NCBI GenBank assembly: GCA_017620635.1
Contig: JAGAUV010000022.1
Coordinates: forward strand, 1 to 64,000
From: Muribaculaceae bacterium
GTDB lineage: Bacteria > Bacteroidota > Bacteroidia > Bacteroidales > Muribaculaceae
DNA length: 64,000 nt
Direction: 5' to 3'
This document shows positions 40,481 through 48,972 of the stretch, one piece after another. The notes under the pieces were generated by a model, which was not told where the DNA came from, did not search any database, and saw only the letters and a list, made by a program, of their open reading frames with translations. How positions within the stretch are numbered: position 1 is the stretch's first letter; the number at the start of each line of letters is the position of its first letter. A program made the position numbers and the translations under genes.

Positions 40481-41602
40481 TTACCTTGCCGAAACTACCG
40501 GGGCGTATCGTCCGCCCGGCAGCGACACTATGCGGTCGTCCATCTCAAGGTCGAAGAGTAATGCTGTAAGGTGTTGGACGGGAAGCCCGGTATGCGCGCA
40601 CAGCTCATTGACCGTCGCGCCGGGATGCGATGTGATGAAGTCTATGACCGCGCACTGTCCCGGAGTGAGAAACGACAGCTCCTGCTGCTCGCCCGGCGCC
40701 GGGCGTCGGGGCCAGTTCATGAGTTCGATAAGGTCGTCGGCGTCGCGTATTATCGATGCTTCGCTACGTGCTATCAGAGCGTTGCAGCCGCGGCTGTATT
40801 GATCTGTCGCGCGCCCGGGAGCGGCCATGACCTCGCGACCGTAGGCACCGGCGATACGCGCCGTAGTCATGGCGCCGCCTTTGATATCGCTCTCTACCAC
40901 TACGGTCACATCAGCCATGCCGGCGACTATCCTGTTGCGTGCCAGGAAATTACCCCGGTGTATGGCCGCGCCGCTCGTGTACTCCGTGGCTATAAAGCCG
41001 CCCTCTTTTATTATGTTACGGGCATAGTTGCGGTGTTCGGCCGGGTATATGGTATTGAGGCCGTGCGCAAGTATGGCACCTGTCGGCACTCCGGCCTTGA
41101 GAGCGGCGCAGTGGGCGGCTATGTCTATTCCGTAGGCAAGGCCGCTGAGTATCACGAGCCCTTCTACGGCGTCGGCGAGATCGGATACAAGGCGTGTGGT
41201 AAAATCGAGGCCGTAGCTCGTGCAGTGACGTGTGCCCACTATGGCCACGGTGTGTCCGGCGCGCGGATCCATTTCGCCGATATAGAAAAGCATGGCCGGG
41301 GCGTCGTCGCATTCGCTCAGGCGAACGGGATATGTCTCCGTATGCGCGAGTGCCGTCTTTATGCCCTTGCTCTCAATGTATGCAGCCTCGATACGTGCGG
41401 CCTCGAGGGCTTCGAGGCGCCGCTTGTCATCGAAGTATCCCTCGCGGAGTCCCGTGATGGCTCCGAGCCGGGCCGCATCGCCTTCGATAAATTCCCGTGG
41501 TCCTATGCCCAGATCGGCAAAACGCCTCGACGTCCCCACCGTGATGTTGCGGTAGGTGGCAAATGCTATCTCATATGGCAGCAGATCCTCGTCGCGCTTC
41601 AT
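40481..41602 (-). CDS. dprA: DNA processing protein DprA
   Basis: 373 residues from MKRDEDLLPY, 7 nt after the thioesterase stop; a start 13 codons upstream would overlap that gene. Rossmann-like DprA core with IVGTRHCTSYG, LSGLAYGIDIAAH and AAPGRATDQYSRGCNALI, plus a C-terminal winged-helix (DprA_WH, residues about 310-370). Loads RecA on incoming single-stranded DNA during transformation. Other competence genes are not in view. Confidence 0.93.
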   Translation of the reverse strand: MKRDEDLLPYEIAFATYRNITVGTSRRFADLGIGPREFIEGDAARLGAITGLREGYFDDKRRLEALEAARIEAAYIESKGIKTALAHTETYPVRLSECDDAPAMLFYIGEMDPRAGHTVAIVGTRHCTSYGLDFTTRLVSDLADAVEGLVILSGLAYGIDIAAHCAALKAGVPTGAILAHGLNTIYPAEHRNYARNIIKEGGFIATEYTSGAAIHRGNFLARNRIVAGMADVTVVVESDIKGGAMTTARIAGAYGREVMAAPGRATDQYSRGCNALIARSEASIIRDADDLIELMNWPRRPAPGEQQELSFLTPGQCAVIDFITSHPGATVNELCAHTGLPVQHLTALLFDLEMDDRIVSLPGGRYAPVVSAR

Positions 41603-41609
41603 GTGAGCC

Positions 41610-42014
41610 TTAGGATAAATATTCTGCAAACGCTTCGGCAAGGCGTTCGCCGCGTGACAGACGTCCGTTTTCGAACGATGCTATCTCCACAACGGCCTTG
41701 ACCACGGCCTCGCCTTCAGGGGTAAATATATCTTGATGAAATACAAACACAGGGCCGCGGCGCGTAAGCCTGAGCTTGCTTACCATCGAATCGCCCAGGC
41801 CCAGAGGCCGCAGATAGCGTACCTCTATCCGCGATACTACAGGGTCGTAGCCCTGCTTGTGCATCTCTCTGAACGACAGGCCGGCCTGCTCGCAGAACTC
41901 ATGGCGCGTATGCTCCAGGTAATGCAGATAATTGGCATTGTTCACAATGCCTTCTGCATCTACTTCGTAGTCACGTACCTTGATAGGCAGCTCAAAGATA
42001 TATGGCGGTGTCAT
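41610..42014 (-). CDS. Acyl-CoA thioesterase (4HBT hotdog family)
   Basis: 134 residues. Hotdog fold with the 4-hydroxybenzoyl-CoA thioesterase signature VRDYEVDAEGIVNNANYLHY; the Asp in that stretch is the likely catalytic residue. Acts on small or medium acyl-CoAs, exact substrate unknown. The promoter at 42019-42050 predicts a transcript starting at the first base of the ATG. First gene of the thioesterase-dprA-phosphorylase-TIGR02757 run. Confidence 0.88.
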   Translation of the reverse strand: MTPPYIFELPIKVRDYEVDAEGIVNNANYLHYLEHTRHEFCEQAGLSFREMHKQGYDPVVSRIEVRYLRPLGLGDSMVSKLRLTRRGPVFVFHQDIFTPEGEAVVKAVVEIASFENGRLSRGERLAEAFAEYLS

Positions 42015-42018
42015 AATG

Positions 42019-42050
42019 CAAAGTTAAACCTTTTTCCGCCATTATGCAAA
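42019..42050 (-). promoter_or_regulatory. Promoter of the thioesterase-dprA operon, apparently leaderless
   Basis: On the minus strand TTTG (42047-42050), 20 nt spacer, TAACTTTG (42019-42026): full consensus. Only 4 nt separate the -7 box from the ATG, so the mRNA should begin at or next to the start codon. Confidence 0.75.
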
Positions 42051-42054
42051 AAAA

Positions 42055-42564
42055 TCAGTCGTAGCGCATATCTTTGAGCAAAGCCTGAAGTCTGATACGG
42101 GCCTGATGGATGCGGCTCTTGACAGTGCCGAGCGGCAGGCCCATTTTGTCGGCGATTTCGGCATAGCGGTAGCCGGCGATGTACAGTGAAAAGGGGCGGC
42201 GGTATTCTTCGGCAAACGAATCGATTACCGCGTGGATATCCTTGGCGTTGATGGCGCCCTCGGGGGTGCTGAGCCCCGAATCCTGGGAGAAATTGAGCTG
42301 GTACAGGTCGTCGCTCTGATCTATCACTACCACCGAGCGTGCGTCCTTGCGGTATTTGTTGATGAAGAGGTTGCGCATTATAGTGAAGATCCACCCCTTG
42401 AAGTTGATGTTTTCCACATATTTGTCTTCGCTGTCGAGAGCCTTGAGTGTTGTATCCTGTAGCAGATCATAGGCATCATCGCGGTTCGATGTCAGCGAAT
42501 ATGCGAAGTTGAGCAGATTGCGTTGTACCGACAATAGTTTAGCCTGAAATGTATTTGATCCCAT
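42055..42564 (-). CDS. ECF-type RNA polymerase sigma factor 2
   Basis: 169 residues. Same architecture as ECF factor 1: DDAYDLLQDTTLKALDSEDKY and NFKGWIFTIMRNLFINKYRK in region 2, GYRYAEIADKMGLPLGTVKSRIHQARIRL in region 4. The two are roughly 60% identical by eye. No anti-sigma factor is adjacent. The 40-nt gap to the thioesterase carries that gene's promoter, so it is a separate unit. The 190-nt gap on its 5' side shows no clear promoter. Confidence 0.93.
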   Translation of the reverse strand: MGSNTFQAKLLSVQRNLLNFAYSLTSNRDDAYDLLQDTTLKALDSEDKYVENINFKGWIFTIMRNLFINKYRKDARSVVVIDQSDDLYQLNFSQDSGLSTPEGAINAKDIHAVIDSFAEEYRRPFSLYIAGYRYAEIADKMGLPLGTVKSRIHQARIRLQALLKDMRYD

Positions 42565-42754
42565 AATTTATAGTCTTTGCGTTAATCATAAGTTACTTTT
42601 AAAACAATATGAACGGCTTATCGTTTAGTGTTTTAGCAAATTTTTACGCTTTTAGCACTATTTCGGTTCTTTGTTAAAAATCACGCCGCGTGTGAACATT
42701 TCTACGGCCGTATGTGTTAATAATTTACTTAACAACAAAAACACATATTCGCAT

Positions 42755-43336
42755 ATGGATCAGAAATCTATCAAAGGCACACGTACCGAACACAACTTGC
42801 TGGCCTCATTCGCAGGTGAGAGCCAGGCTCGTTCCAGATATACCCTCTTTGCTGAAAAAGCTAAGGAGGAAGGTTATGAACAGATAGCTGCCGTATTCCT
42901 TGAGACCGCCGAGCAGGAGCTCAGCCACGCAAGGATGTTTTTCTCGCTTCTCGAAGGCGGCACGGTAGAGATTACTGCCGGATATCCTGCCGGCGTGGTT
43001 GGCGATACCGCCAAAAATCTTGCCGAGGCGGCTGCCGGCGAGCGTGAGGAATGGAGCGATCTCTACGAAAGCTTCGCTAAAGTGGCGCAGGAGGAAGGAT
43101 TCCCCCAGATCGCCAATACCTACAAGCTCATCGCCAAGGTAGAGCAGATGCACGAGGCTCGCTATCTCAAGCTTCTCGAGCGTATGGAAAACGGCACCGT
43201 ATTCGAGGATGCCGAACCCGTAGAGTGGATGTGCCGTCAGTGCGGTTTCACAATTACCGCCAAATCAGCGCCTAAACGCTGCCCTGTGTGCGGACGTCCT
43301 CAGGGATGGTTCGAGCGTAAGCCCGATAACTATTAA
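42755..43336 (+). CDS. rbr: Rubrerythrin
   Basis: 193 residues from MDQKSIKGTR. The N-terminal ferritin-like diiron domain contains Glu22, Glu55-x2-His58 and Glu130-x2-His133. The C-terminal rubredoxin domain has Cys160, Cys163, Cys176 and Cys179 for one iron. Reduces hydrogen peroxide, protecting anaerobes from oxygen. A start 28 codons upstream is open but has no conserved sequence. Monocistronic. Confidence 0.96.
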   Translation: MDQKSIKGTRTEHNLLASFAGESQARSRYTLFAEKAKEEGYEQIAAVFLETAEQELSHARMFFSLLEGGTVEITAGYPAGVVGDTAKNLAEAAAGEREEWSDLYESFAKVAQEEGFPQIANTYKLIAKVEQMHEARYLKLLERMENGTVFEDAEPVEWMCRQCGFTITAKSAPKRCPVCGRPQGWFERKPDNY

Positions 43337-43356
43337 TTTCGCAAGTCTACTGAGAT

Positions 43357-43398
43357 CAAGCGGCGACCTAAGCCTGTGGGCGACAAAGTTGCCGCTTG
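43357..43398 (+). terminator. Hairpin after rubrerythrin
   Basis: 11-bp stem (43357-43367 with 43388-43398, one G-U pair), 20-nt loop, followed by CTCTTTGTT. Begins 20 nt past the stop. The remaining bases up to 43511 show nothing I can name. Confidence 0.5.
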
Positions 43399-43511
43399 CT
43401 CTTTGTTAAACAGCGTTAAAACACAAACCCCGATTAAACTTTGCGGCGACGGCGAGGTCAAAGTAAACGAAAACGGAAAACATTAACAATTTATAAAAAC
43501 GTAACCCTATC

Positions 43512-44018
43512 ATGAAAAAGATTCTTTTAGCAGTCCTCGTCCTCGCAGCAGCATGCGGTAGCGCATTCGCTCAGAACACCAACAACGCACAGCAGCCTCA
43601 GGCCGCCGCTTGCGAGCTCAATGGCCAGAAGCCCGGCATGTGCAACCCCTTTGAGGGCCTCAACCTCACTGCCGACCAGCAGTCGAAGCTCGACGCCTTA
43701 AAGGCCGAGTGCAAGGCCCGTTTCGAAAAATCGAAGGCCGACCGACAGAAAGAGAAAGCCGACAAGAAGGCCGACAAGATGAAGGCGAAAGCCGAAGCAC
43801 GTGCAAAGGCTAAGGCAGCTCGCGAGCAGATGCTTGCCAAGATCAAAGGCATTCTTACCCCCGAGCAGTACGTGAAATTCCTCGAGAACAACTTCGTAAA
43901 CGGTGCCGACAAAGGTCCGCGCCCCGGCAAGGACTTCAAGGCTCAGCGTGGCGATCGTAAAGGCAACGATAAAGCTCCCGGTCGTGACGGCAGAAAAATG
44001 AAACGCGACAACCGATAA
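43512..44018 (+). CDS. Periplasmic Lys/Ala-rich helical protein (DUF4890/Spy-like)
   Basis: 168 residues with a signal peptide (residues 1-20, cleaved after AFA). The mature part has an LTADQQSKLDALKAE helix, a long highly charged K/A/E helix (about 70-112) and LTPEQYVKFLEN, the pattern of Spy/CpxP-like or DUF4890 periplasmic proteins. The tail from about 138 is basic and disordered. A chaperone or stress role is inference. It lies just before the exporter operon but is cut off by a strong terminator. Confidence 0.72.
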   Translation: MKKILLAVLVLAAACGSAFAQNTNNAQQPQAAACELNGQKPGMCNPFEGLNLTADQQSKLDALKAECKARFEKSKADRQKEKADKKADKMKAKAEARAKAKAAREQMLAKIKGILTPEQYVKFLENNFVNGADKGPRPGKDFKAQRGDRKGNDKAPGRDGRKMKRDNR

Positions 44019-44040
44019 CACCGCTCTATAATATCCCCCT

Positions 44041-44073
44041 GGTCCGGGCCTGTTTTGATACAGCGCCCGGACC
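44041..44073 (+). terminator. Terminator of the Lys/Ala-rich protein gene
   Basis: 9-bp GC-rich stem (44041-44049 with 44065-44073) extended by an inner CTGT/ACAG, followed by TTTTGTG. Insulates the exporter operon from upstream transcription. Confidence 0.85.
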
Positions 44074-44084
44074 TTTTGTGTCTA

Positions 44085-44126
44085 TGTCCGATTATGTCCG
44101 TACAAGTGTCCGATATCGGACACTTG
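44085..44126. promoter_or_regulatory. Palindromic operator/enhancer upstream of the exporter operon
   Basis: A perfect 24-bp palindrome spans 44103-44126 (core TGTCCGATATCGGACA). Two more direct TGTCCG half-sites start at 44085 and 44095. The cluster ends 95 nt before the MFP start codon, a typical distance for an upstream activating sequence. The operon encodes an NtrC-type regulator, which makes it the best candidate binder (inference). A weak -24/-12-like sequence with GG at 44168 and GT at 44180 lies between; its -12 C is replaced by T. Confidence 0.65.
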
Positions 44127-44221
44127 CGCTTTTATCTGTCTGTTGATTATCAGTAATTTATGTAAAAGGTCTGCTTTTTGTACATTAATTGGCATGATAA
44201 GATAGCAGATCAGTTTACTCT

Positions 44222-45478
44222 ATGGATACAGAAATACCTTTGAAAGAACGCCGTCGCCGCCGTATCATAAAAGTGGGCCGCATAGGCATCATCGTAGCCC
44301 TTGGCTTGGGCCTGATTGTATGGATTGCCTCGCTGAGCCATGCTTCAGTACGCCTCAAGGGTCTGGCAGTGGGCACTGTCGACACCGGCACTATCGAGAC
44401 TACTGTCGGAGCATCGGGCAGCGTGAAGCCCGGAGCGGAGGAGATAGTGATATCGCCGATATCGTCGCGCATTATCAAGGCATACAAAAGAGCCGGCGAT
44501 ATGGTGGAGGAGGGGGAGCCCATCCTGCAGCTCGATCTGTCGACTGTCGAGACTCAGTACAAGCAGATGCTCGACGAGGCTCAGATGAAAGAATATCAGC
44601 TCGATCAGCTGAGGATCAACACCGAGTCGTCGCTGCGCGACCAGGAGATGCGCATCAAGGTAAAGGAAATGAGCGTGAACAGACTCGCCATGGATCTGCG
44701 CAACGAGCGTTACCTCGACAGCATTGGCTCGGGTACGCACGATAACGTGCGAAGCGCGCAATATGCCTGGGAGACGGCCGTGCTCGAGCTCGAACAGATG
44801 CGTCAGAATCTCCAGGACAGCAGAGCCGTCAAAGAGGCCGACCTGCGCGTCAAGGAACTCGATATGGAGATATTCCGTCGCAAACTCGCCGAGGCTCAGC
44901 GCACGATGACTGATGCGCGTATCCTTGCGCCGAGGCGTGCTGTCCTCACTCAGATCAATTCCGAGATAGGCAGCCAGATTGGTGCCGGCAGTCAGGTGGC
45001 GGTGCTCAGCGAGCTCGACCATTATAAACTCGACTGCGAGATTGCCGACCGCTTCGCCGACAAGGTCTCGATAGGCTCGGGCGTGTCGGTCAAGATAGGC
45101 CGCGAAGTGCTCGAAGGCGTGGTCGCCGATCTCTCCCCCGTCAGCCGCAGCGGCATGATATCTTTCACGGTGCAGCCTCTCGACGACGCCAATCCTCTCC
45201 TTCGCTCGGGTGTCAAGGCCGATGTATATGTCAAGACCAAGGTCATCGACGATGCCGTGCGCATACCCAACGGTTCGTTCTATTCCGCCGGCCCGGGCGC
45301 CTACAGGCTCTTTGTCATCAACAGCGAGGGCACCGAGATGGAGCGCCGCGATGTTGTGCTCGGTCAGTCGAACTACGAGTATGTCGAAGTCGTGTCGGGG
45401 CTTGTGCCCGGCGAGACCATCGTGACATCCGACATGACTGCCTATAAGGACGACAAGATTCTTAAAATTAAAAAATAA
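44222..45478 (+). CDS. Membrane fusion protein of a tripartite ABC exporter (HlyD/MacA-like)
   Basis: 418 residues. One N-terminal membrane anchor (about 17-38), then a lipoyl/biotinyl half (about 50-110), an alpha-helical hairpin of about 115 residues (roughly 105-220) and beta-barrel domains to the end. Links the inner-membrane permeases to TolC in the periplasm. First gene of the operon MFP-ATPase-TolC-permease-permease; a 24-bp palindrome lies upstream. Confidence 0.9.
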   Translation: MDTEIPLKERRRRRIIKVGRIGIIVALGLGLIVWIASLSHASVRLKGLAVGTVDTGTIETTVGASGSVKPGAEEIVISPISSRIIKAYKRAGDMVEEGEPILQLDLSTVETQYKQMLDEAQMKEYQLDQLRINTESSLRDQEMRIKVKEMSVNRLAMDLRNERYLDSIGSGTHDNVRSAQYAWETAVLELEQMRQNLQDSRAVKEADLRVKELDMEIFRRKLAEAQRTMTDARILAPRRAVLTQINSEIGSQIGAGSQVAVLSELDHYKLDCEIADRFADKVSIGSGVSVKIGREVLEGVVADLSPVSRSGMISFTVQPLDDANPLLRSGVKADVYVKTKVIDDAVRIPNGSFYSAGPGAYRLFVINSEGTEMERRDVVLGQSNYEYVEVVSGLVPGETIVTSDMTAYKDDKILKIKK

Positions 45479-45497
45479 CAATAAACTATATACCATC

Positions 45498-46172
45498 ATG
45501 GCTATTATCACGCTTTCAGAAATCAAAAAGATCTATCGTACCGACGAGATCGAGACCCTTGCGCTCGAAAATGTCAACATCGATATCGAAAAGGGAGAAT
45601 TTCTCAGCATCATGGGTCCGTCGGGCTGCGGCAAGTCCACTCTGCTGAACATCATCGGCCTGCTCGACAATCCCACCTCGGGCAAGGTCGAGATCGACGG
45701 CACCGATGTGTCGGGCATGAACGACAAGAAACTGTCGGCTTTCCGTAACCGCAAGCTCGGATTCGTATTCCAGAGCTTCCATCTCATCAACTCTCTCAAT
45801 GTGATGGAAAATGTGGAGATACCTCTTCTCTATCGTGGCGGCGTCAGCGCTTCGGCACGCCATGCCCGGGCCCGTGAGGTGCTCGAGCGCGTAGGGTTGG
45901 GCCATCGTCTGCGCCACATGCCCTCGCAGCTCTCCGGCGGCCAGTGCCAGCGTGTCGCCATCGCCCGTGCCATTGCAGGCAATCCCGAGATAATACTTGC
46001 CGACGAACCTACCGGTAACCTCGACTCTAAAATGGGCGCCGAGGTAATGAACCTCCTCCACCAGCTCAACCGCGAGGACGGTCGCACTATTATCATGGTA
46101 ACACACAACGAGCAGCAGGCAAAACAGACCGACCGTATTATCCGCTTCTTCGACGGCCGTCAGGTTAAATAA
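45498..46172 (+). CDS. ABC transporter ATP-binding protein (MacB/LolD type)
   Basis: 224 residues. Walker A GPSGCGKST, signature LSGGQCQRVAIARA, Walker B IILADEPTG and the H-loop in IMVTHNEQQA. The length and sequence fit the LolD/MacB/FtsE class that pairs with FtsX-type permeases. A separate ATPase rather than the MacB fusion. Starts 19 nt after the MFP gene. Confidence 0.95.
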   Translation: MAIITLSEIKKIYRTDEIETLALENVNIDIEKGEFLSIMGPSGCGKSTLLNIIGLLDNPTSGKVEIDGTDVSGMNDKKLSAFRNRKLGFVFQSFHLINSLNVMENVEIPLLYRGGVSASARHARAREVLERVGLGHRLRHMPSQLSGGQCQRVAIARAIAGNPEIILADEPTGNLDSKMGAEVMNLLHQLNREDGRTIIMVTHNEQQAKQTDRIIRFFDGRQVK

Positions 46173-46179
46173 CAAGCGC

Positions 46180-47670
46180 ATGACACGATATCTGATTCGA
46201 TCGATACTGCTCCTCTTGCTCCTTCCGCTATGGAATGGGGCGAGGGCCGAGAAGGTGGAGATGACGCTCGACCAGGTAATCGATGCGGCAAGGCTCAACA
46301 GTGTCGACGCCGCCGTGGCGCTCAACAATCTGCGCTCGGCATACTGGCAGTATCGGAGCTATCGTGCCGATCTGCTGCCCGAAGTCAATTTCAATGCCGC
46401 GCTGCCATCCTACTTCAAGCGTTATTCGTCATACCAGCAGTCCGACGGCACCTACACCTTCGTTCGGTCGAGCAACCTCAGCCTGTCGGGCACTCTGAGT
46501 ATGTCGCAGAAGTTGTGGTTTTCCGGCGGTACGATATCTCTTCAGACTTCCTTCGACATGATGCGACAGCTGGGACGTGGAGCCTACAGCCGCTATATGT
46601 CGGTGCCTGCCTTGCTTACGCTTAATCAGCCCCTCTTTGCCGCCAACAGCGTTAAGTGGAACCGCCGCATTGAGCCACTGCGCTATCGCGAGGCTAAGGC
46701 CCAGTTCCTCTCGCAGACCGAGACGGTGGCTATGTCGGCGATAAGCAATTTTTTCAATCTCGTTCTCGCTATCGAGAATCTCGAGATTGCGAGGCAGAAT
46801 CTTGCCAACGACGAGAAGCTCTATGAAGTGGCTGTGGCAAAGCATAATATGGGCAAGATTTCGGAGAATGACGTAAGGCAGATGCACCTCAATGTACTCA
46901 ACTCGCGTTCGGCTCTGACCAACGCCGAGACCGACAGGACCAACTGTCAGTTCCGTTTGCTCTCCTTTCTCGGCATCGAGGAAGAGGATATGGAGATTGT
47001 GCCGGTGGTGCCGGACCGCTTTCCTCGTGTCGATCTCAGATTCAATTATGTGCTCGAAAAAGCTCTCGAGAACAACCGCTTCGCCTACAACCAGCGCCGC
47101 CGGCAGATCGAGGCCGATTATAATGTGGCTCAGGCAAAGGGTAATCTCCGCAGCATCAACGTATATGCTCAGGTAGGTCTTACCGGCACCGGCGATGTCC
47201 CTTCGGCCGCTTATTCTCCGCTTAAGGACAATCAGGTTGTCGAGATAGGTGTCTCTATTCCACTCATCGACTGGGGCAAGCGGAAAGGACGTGTCAAAGT
47301 AGCCGAGAGCAACCGCGAAGTCGTGGAGAACACCTTGAGGCAGGAAGCTACCGATTTCCGACAGAACCTTTTCGTTCTCGTCGAGCGATTCAATAATCAG
47401 CAGCAGCAAGTCGAGATCGCGGCTTTGGCCGATACTATTGCCGATCAGCGATACAAGACCAATGTGGAGACCTTCATGATCGGTCGTATATCCACCCTCG
47501 ATCTCAACGACTCGCAGACTTCGCGCGACTCGCAGCATACTGCCTACTACAACGCGCTTTTTTACTACTGGTACTATTATTACCAGATACGCTCCATAGC
47601 CCTTTGGGACTTTATTACCGATTCATCAATCGAAGCTGACTTCGACCGCCTCATAAAAGGTGGAAAATAA
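46180..47670 (+). CDS. TolC-family outer-membrane channel
   Basis: 496 residues. Signal peptide in residues 1-23 (MTRYLIRSILLLLLLPLWNG, then ARA). Two OEP repeats with long helices (about 165-255 and 375-455) and strand-rich parts such as ISIPLIDWGKRKGRV. The outer-membrane exit duct of this exporter. 7 nt after the ATPase gene, 12 nt before permease 1. Confidence 0.92.
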   Translation: MTRYLIRSILLLLLLPLWNGARAEKVEMTLDQVIDAARLNSVDAAVALNNLRSAYWQYRSYRADLLPEVNFNAALPSYFKRYSSYQQSDGTYTFVRSSNLSLSGTLSMSQKLWFSGGTISLQTSFDMMRQLGRGAYSRYMSVPALLTLNQPLFAANSVKWNRRIEPLRYREAKAQFLSQTETVAMSAISNFFNLVLAIENLEIARQNLANDEKLYEVAVAKHNMGKISENDVRQMHLNVLNSRSALTNAETDRTNCQFRLLSFLGIEEEDMEIVPVVPDRFPRVDLRFNYVLEKALENNRFAYNQRRRQIEADYNVAQAKGNLRSINVYAQVGLTGTGDVPSAAYSPLKDNQVVEIGVSIPLIDWGKRKGRVKVAESNREVVENTLRQEATDFRQNLFVLVERFNNQQQQVEIAALADTIADQRYKTNVETFMIGRISTLDLNDSQTSRDSQHTAYYNALFYYWYYYYQIRSIALWDFITDSSIEADFDRLIKGGK

Positions 47671-47682
47671 CAAAAGATACCA

Positions 47683-48972
47683 ATGCAGATAATACAACGA
47701 ATAAAACAGAACCGTCTCTTCTCTGCCATATATATCCTTGGCTCGGCGCTGTCGATAGCCTCGGTCATGATCGTGGTGGTGTTCCTCTACGTCAAGCTCG
47801 CTGACATCTACCCCGAACGCGACCGGACACATGTCTACGAAATTACTGATTGTAAGGTCAAGACTAAAAATGGTTTCACAAGTCATGACGTAGGATGGTA
47901 TACCTGCGATCTCATTGAGGAGGCTCTTGGCTCGTGCGAAGGTATCACTGCGATATCTCGTGGTTGCGGAAAGGACATCTATAAGGTTCATCCTGACGAT
48001 GGCATGAAACCGTTTGAGATTGTTAGAAATGGAGTTGATCACAATTTCTTTGATCTCTACGATTTCGAGATACTTGCCGGAAATATATTCAGCAAGGACG
48101 ATGTGGAGTCGGGAATAGCTAAAGCCGTTATTTCACACCGGCTTGCCCAACGACTCTATGGTTCGGTTGATGATGCTGTGGGTAAGCCCATAAAAATACA
48201 TGATGTAGAATACAAAGTCTGTGGAGTGGTGCGTGAACCAAGTTTTCTGATGCAGAATAGTTTCGGACAGGCTTATGTACCGTGGAAGGTGGCAAGAGGT
48301 AATAGCTGGAATGTTTCGTGGTATCGGATTATCGGGCCATATACTATCAAGGTCAGAGTCGAAGACGATGAGGCCGGCAAGCGTCTTAAAGAAACGGTTG
48401 ATGATGTTCTCCGTAGAGTCGATCTTTCAGGAATGCAAGGATTTACTGATGATCCTGAGCTTGTGGCCGACGTTCACTCTCTTGCATCCAAGGATTTTTC
48501 AATGCCGGCCGAATTCGACTGGGAAGATCTCTTGCGCAAGTATGGATTTATGATCCTTATCCTTCTCATAGTTCCGGCTGTAAATCTTGGCGGCATGATA
48601 TCAGGCAATATGGAGACCCGTATGCCCGAAATGGGAGTCCGCAAGTCCTTCGGCGCAGGTCGTGGCAGATTGCTCAGATCAGTGCTCAGCGAGAATTTTG
48701 CACTGACTTCGATAGGCGCTGTCTTAGGCCTTGTTATCGCGGTTGTGCTTGTGTGGGGCTGGAAAGACTGGATTTTCTTCCTCGATGATTCCATCATGGC
48801 CGATGCTCCTGAGAGCGTGTCGGTAATCATTACAGCCGACATGCTGTTCGCTCCCTTGGTCTTTGCGATTGCATTTGTGGTCACATTTATGCTCAATCTC
48901 TTCTCCGCAATGCTGCCGGTATGGTGGTCGCTTCGTAATCCTATTGTTAAATCTCTATCCGAAAAGAAATGA
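47683..48972 (+). CDS. FtsX/MacB-type ABC permease 1
   Basis: 429 residues. TM1 at about 15-40, a periplasmic core domain (about 45-280) and three C-terminal membrane helices (about 286-305, 335-360 and 380-410). The FtsX-type coupling helix is MPEMGVRKSFGAGRGRLLRSVL. The central coding part is clearly AT-richer than the two ends: 22 of 60 GC at 48001-48060 against 36 of 60 in the ATPase at 45601-45660. Overlaps permease 2 by 4 nt. Confidence 0.9.
   Translation: MQIIQRIKQNRLFSAIYILGSALSIASVMIVVVFLYVKLADIYPERDRTHVYEITDCKVKTKNGFTSHDVGWYTCDLIEEALGSCEGITAISRGCGKDIYKVHPDDGMKPFEIVRNGVDHNFFDLYDFEILAGNIFSKDDVESGIAKAVISHRLAQRLYGSVDDAVGKPIKIHDVEYKVCGVVREPSFLMQNSFGQAYVPWKVARGNSWNVSWYRIIGPYTIKVRVEDDEAGKRLKETVDDVLRRVDLSGMQGFTDDPELVADVHSLASKDFSMPAEFDWEDLLRKYGFMILILLIVPAVNLGGMISGNMETRMPEMGVRKSFGAGRGRLLRSVLSENFALTSIGAVLGLVIAVVLVWGWKDWIFFLDDSIMADAPESVSVIITADMLFAPLVFAIAFVVTFMLNLFSAMLPVWWSLRNPIVKSLSEKK

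Noticed and set aside
44189-44208. TTGGCATG...TAGCA read as a sigma-54 -24/-12 promoter
   Set aside because: The GG and GC doublets are 14 nt apart rather than the strict 12, so it is not a valid -24/-12 pair as it stands.
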